This document shows, piece after piece, positions 61,785 to 64,000 of a stretch of 64,000 bases of DNA. A program made the position numbers and the translations under genes. Source of the stretch: Lentinus brumalis. Lineage: Eukaryota > Basidiomycota > Agaricomycetes > Polyporales > Polyporaceae. The DNA is taken from contig MARA01000007.1 of assembly GCA_001792895.1 (NCBI GenBank), forward strand, positions 1,302,001 through 1,366,000, in the 5' to 3' direction. The notes under the pieces are model-generated. The model ran no database searches and was not told the origin of the DNA. It saw only the letters and a list, made by a program, of their open reading frames with translations. How positions within the stretch are numbered: the stretch's first letter is position 1; each line of letters opens with the position of its first letter.

Positions 61785-62269
61785 AGCTCGAAGGATGATT
61801 TTGACATACACACCATAGCTCACATATAGTACGGCTCAATTACCTGCCTTGCACCCTAGGTACCTCTCGCTTGACGCACCATCCGACGTGTTACTCGACC
61901 TTTATGTAGCTACTGCAGTCCTTCAAGTTCAAGTAGTACTGTTCCCATTGCGTCGCTTTCATCTTACGTTATATGGCTCTTTTCTTAGTGTGTATTGCCA
62001 TCCAGTACGCTCTACTCATGTATCAAGCTAAGTATGATCCATTTCAACCGCACAGCTTGACCGGATTTGTCCGCTCGTCTACGGCCGCCGCACATGGTGC
62101 ACAGCCCCCGCAGTGACAACCACATCTTCTAGTTCTACCGCCACCCAGGCCTAGTATACCCTTGCACAGCCCGCACGCTCCCATATATAAGACACCGGGA
62201 CCAAGTGTTTGACTACCAACAGCAGCCCCCGTCCCCCTCTTCATAGCGCGCCACACCGTCAGTCCTACG
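61785..62269. other. Intergenic region with SPRY gene promoter
   Basis: 485 bases on the same strand as both neighbours. Contains the TATA box listed next. The remainder shows no coding frame. Confidence 0.45.
62183..62189 (+). promoter_or_regulatory. TATA box of the SPRY gene
   Basis: ATATATAA lies about 80 bases before the ATG at 62270, a usual distance for a basidiomycete TATA promoter with a short leader. Confidence 0.6.
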
Positions 62270-63287
62270 ATGTTATCGTTATTCAAGTCGCTCGGCTCGC
62301 AAGACAAAGGCAAGGCTCGCGAGCACGCCCCACCCCACAATCCTGACGCCCCGCCCGAATGGCAGCCCGCCCCCGAACAAGTACACGCCGAGGGGCTCTA
62401 CGCCGACGCCAGCACCGCCGACTACGAGGCCGCCGAGGACTTCTGCATGCGCTACCCACAAGAGGCCCCGCGCATGCTCTCCTCGGACGCCGTCGACCGC
62501 ATCCGCAGGCTCGGGAGCGGGGCGTGGCGGCTCGCGGTGCCCAGCACGCCGCGCTTCCGCGGGTTCATTCACAACGGCGGCGAGAAGGGCCCCGCGATGG
62601 GCGTGGTCAGGGTCGTGACGGAGCACGACTGCCAGGACGTGTGTATCCTGAGCGACCTGCCCATTCTGGCGGGTCTGTACGATACTCGGGCAGGCCCGGG
62701 GTCTACTACGAGATCAAGATCATTCGTATGGACGGGGTCATCGCTGTAGGTCAGTGCTGTCTCCTTCTAGGTACACCTATGCACGCGTAACCTAACGTGA
62801 GATCTCTGCACTCACAGGAACAGCATGTCGACCATACCCAGAGTGGCGGCTGCCGGGCTGGAACCGTCTGAGTGCAGGCTTGCACCTCGACGACTGCCGC
62901 AAGTTCTTCGAGGACCCCGACGGCGGACGCAACTACACCCCGGACCTTCGTGCGGTGGCACCCGGCGACACCGTCGGGGTAGGCTACTCCTGGCAGCTCG
63001 GGACGCTCTTCTACACACACAACGGCAGACGGCTGCCAGACGCCTTCTCAGGCCTATACCTCCCGCGCGAGATGCACGACGTCTACGCCGCGATTGGCGT
63101 GTCGGGCCCGGGCGTGTGCGAGTTCGAAGTGAACTTCGGTGGCGGGTCAGACTTCGAGTGGAAGGAGGGCAACAACTGGAAGGTCGAGGGACACGTCGGC
63201 ATGATGCCTGGGGGAGCGGGCGGGGCCGACGACGAGCTCCCTTCGTACTCTGATGCCCGCAACGACAGAGCAGTGACATATCAATGA
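62270..63287 (+). CDS. SPRY-domain protein
   Basis: SPRY proteins are interaction modules; in yeast the related Ssh4/Ear1 link membrane cargo to the Rsp5 ubiquitin ligase. Exons 62270-62749 and 62818-63287. The N-terminus is Pro-rich (APPHNPDAPPEWQP); the domain runs from PRFRGFIHNGG through VYYEIKI, GTACRPYPEWRLPGWNRLSA, DTVGVGYSWQLGTLFYTHNG and LYAAIGVSGPG-like sequence to FEVNFGG. No transmembrane segment is seen, unlike Ssh4, but ELPSYSD near the C-terminus resembles the LPxY/PPxY motifs that bind Rsp5-type WW domains. Exon 1 is one base short for the splice phase; one extra G at the run 62698-62701 restores AGPGVYYEIKI. Confidence 0.82.
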
Positions 63288-63452
63288 ACCCGAGTCCTCT
63301 TTCTCTGTGGCGAATTGCTTTACGGACTTGGCGCTGCGATGGTAAATGTAGGATAGTGATGATGTCTATACATTACACGGCAATTACACCTTTCAACTCT
63401 AGGGTATCCACAAATTCCGGGCAGGAGCATAGCGAAACACACCTCAGGAACC

Positions 63453-64000
63453 TCAGACGCGGCACTTGAGCTCCGCCCCAGTGACCATCGAGATGGTCGC
63501 ACCAAGGCACCAGCCCAGCTCCGTGCCGTCGATCTGCTTCCCGAGCTGGATCTCGCGCTCACCGCCCAACTCGTATCCGAGCCGGAGGAGGGCGTGCATG
63601 AAGGTGAGGTCGAGGCACCATTCGGGACGGCCCTCGAGCTCCTCCATGAGCGCCTTGTCCGAGCCCCAGTGCTCCTTCCACGCAGTCGGGCCCTGGCAGA
63701 CCGTCTTGGCGAGGTCCGCGAACGCATTTACGTGGATGGGGGCCTTGAGCGGGTTAGCGGTCGTGGCGATGAAGGGGTTGAGGCGGTCGTAGAAGTAGGA
63801 CAGGAGCAGAATCTTGCCATGAGGGAAGGTCTCGAGAAGCGATGGCTGGTACACCCCGTTGAACGAGCACGGCTTGACCTCGCAGATCCTGAAGAACAAG
63901 GAGACGTATGTGAGGATGAACGAGACCAATGAAAGAGAAAGGGACTCACGCGTCCTTGGCCATGACGAGCTCAATCACCCGGTTGCACGACTCCCAGCTG
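63453..64000 (-). CDS. GDA1: GDA1-type Golgi guanosine diphosphatase, C-terminal part (cut by window edge)
   Basis: GDA1/CD39 family enzyme; yeast Gda1 hydrolyses GDP to GMP in the Golgi lumen, supporting nucleotide-sugar exchange for mannosylation. Visible exons are 64000-63950 (continuing beyond the window) and 63888-63453. Landmarks are CNRVIELVMAKDA, ICEVKPCSFNGVYQPSLLE, ILLLSYFYDRLNPF, RPEWCLDLTFMHALL and QLGKQIDGTELGWCLGATIS, which match the C-terminal apyrase-conserved region of Gda1; the stop is at 63453. The N-terminal membrane anchor and the first apyrase motifs lie outside the window. Confidence 0.9.

Overview
The window is nuclear DNA from a filamentous basidiomycete, most likely an Agaricomycete and possibly a polypore. 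The reasons are: moderately GC-rich DNA; genes cut by many introns of about 45-80 bases with GTRNGT donors and YAG acceptors; closely spaced genes on both strands; and a family mix that fits these fungi (DASH-complex ASK1, Zn2Cys6 regulator, DUF6699-like protein, tandem P450s, F-box families). There is no bacterial-type operon, CRISPR array, rRNA or convincing tRNA.

Layout, left to right: NOP56 (-); an unrecognised protein (-); a DUF6699-like protein (+); a 6.2 kb stretch with no supportable gene; a large double RING-H2 protein (-); base-exchange-type phosphatidylserine synthase (-); a 4.2 kb empty stretch; a Zn2Cys6 regulator (+); a TANGO2/NRDE protein (-) back to back with actin-related protein ARP6 (+); an unrecognised protein (-); KIN17 (-) back to back with kinetochore ASK1 (+); Dsc ligase subunit DSC3 (+); two tandem cytochrome P450s (+); RNA polymerase III subunit C11 (+); an unrecognised proline- and glutamine-rich protein (-); two small tentative genes; histone H3 (+); mitochondrial FAD glycerol-3-phosphate dehydrogenase GUT2 (-); three related F-box proteins (+) with a mitochondrial carrier gene (-) between the second and third; a SPRY protein (+); and the C-terminal part of a GDA1-type Golgi nucleoside diphosphatase (-) running off the right edge.

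Most genes are unrelated housekeeping genes sharing a neighbourhood, not a pathway: ribosome biogenesis (NOP56), chromatin (ARP6 of SWR1, H3), DNA repair (KIN17), mitosis (ASK1), Pol III transcription, lipid synthesis, ER/Golgi quality control and glycosylation (DSC3, GDA1). The accessory content is the P450 pair and the F-box family.

Three cross-cutting observations stand out. First, many conserved genes are out of frame by exactly one missing base, always at a G or C run; this looks like a systematic homopolymer undercall in the assembly rather than decay, and the affected gene models below are described with that in mind. Second, very small exons (7, 8, 11, 14 and 15 nt) and two GC-AG introns are needed to recover conserved proteins, so automatic models here are likely to be wrong. 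Third, the 808-nt intron of GUT2 holds two diverged copies of a unit that, read antisense to GUT2, keeps the same short peptide with mostly synonymous differences.
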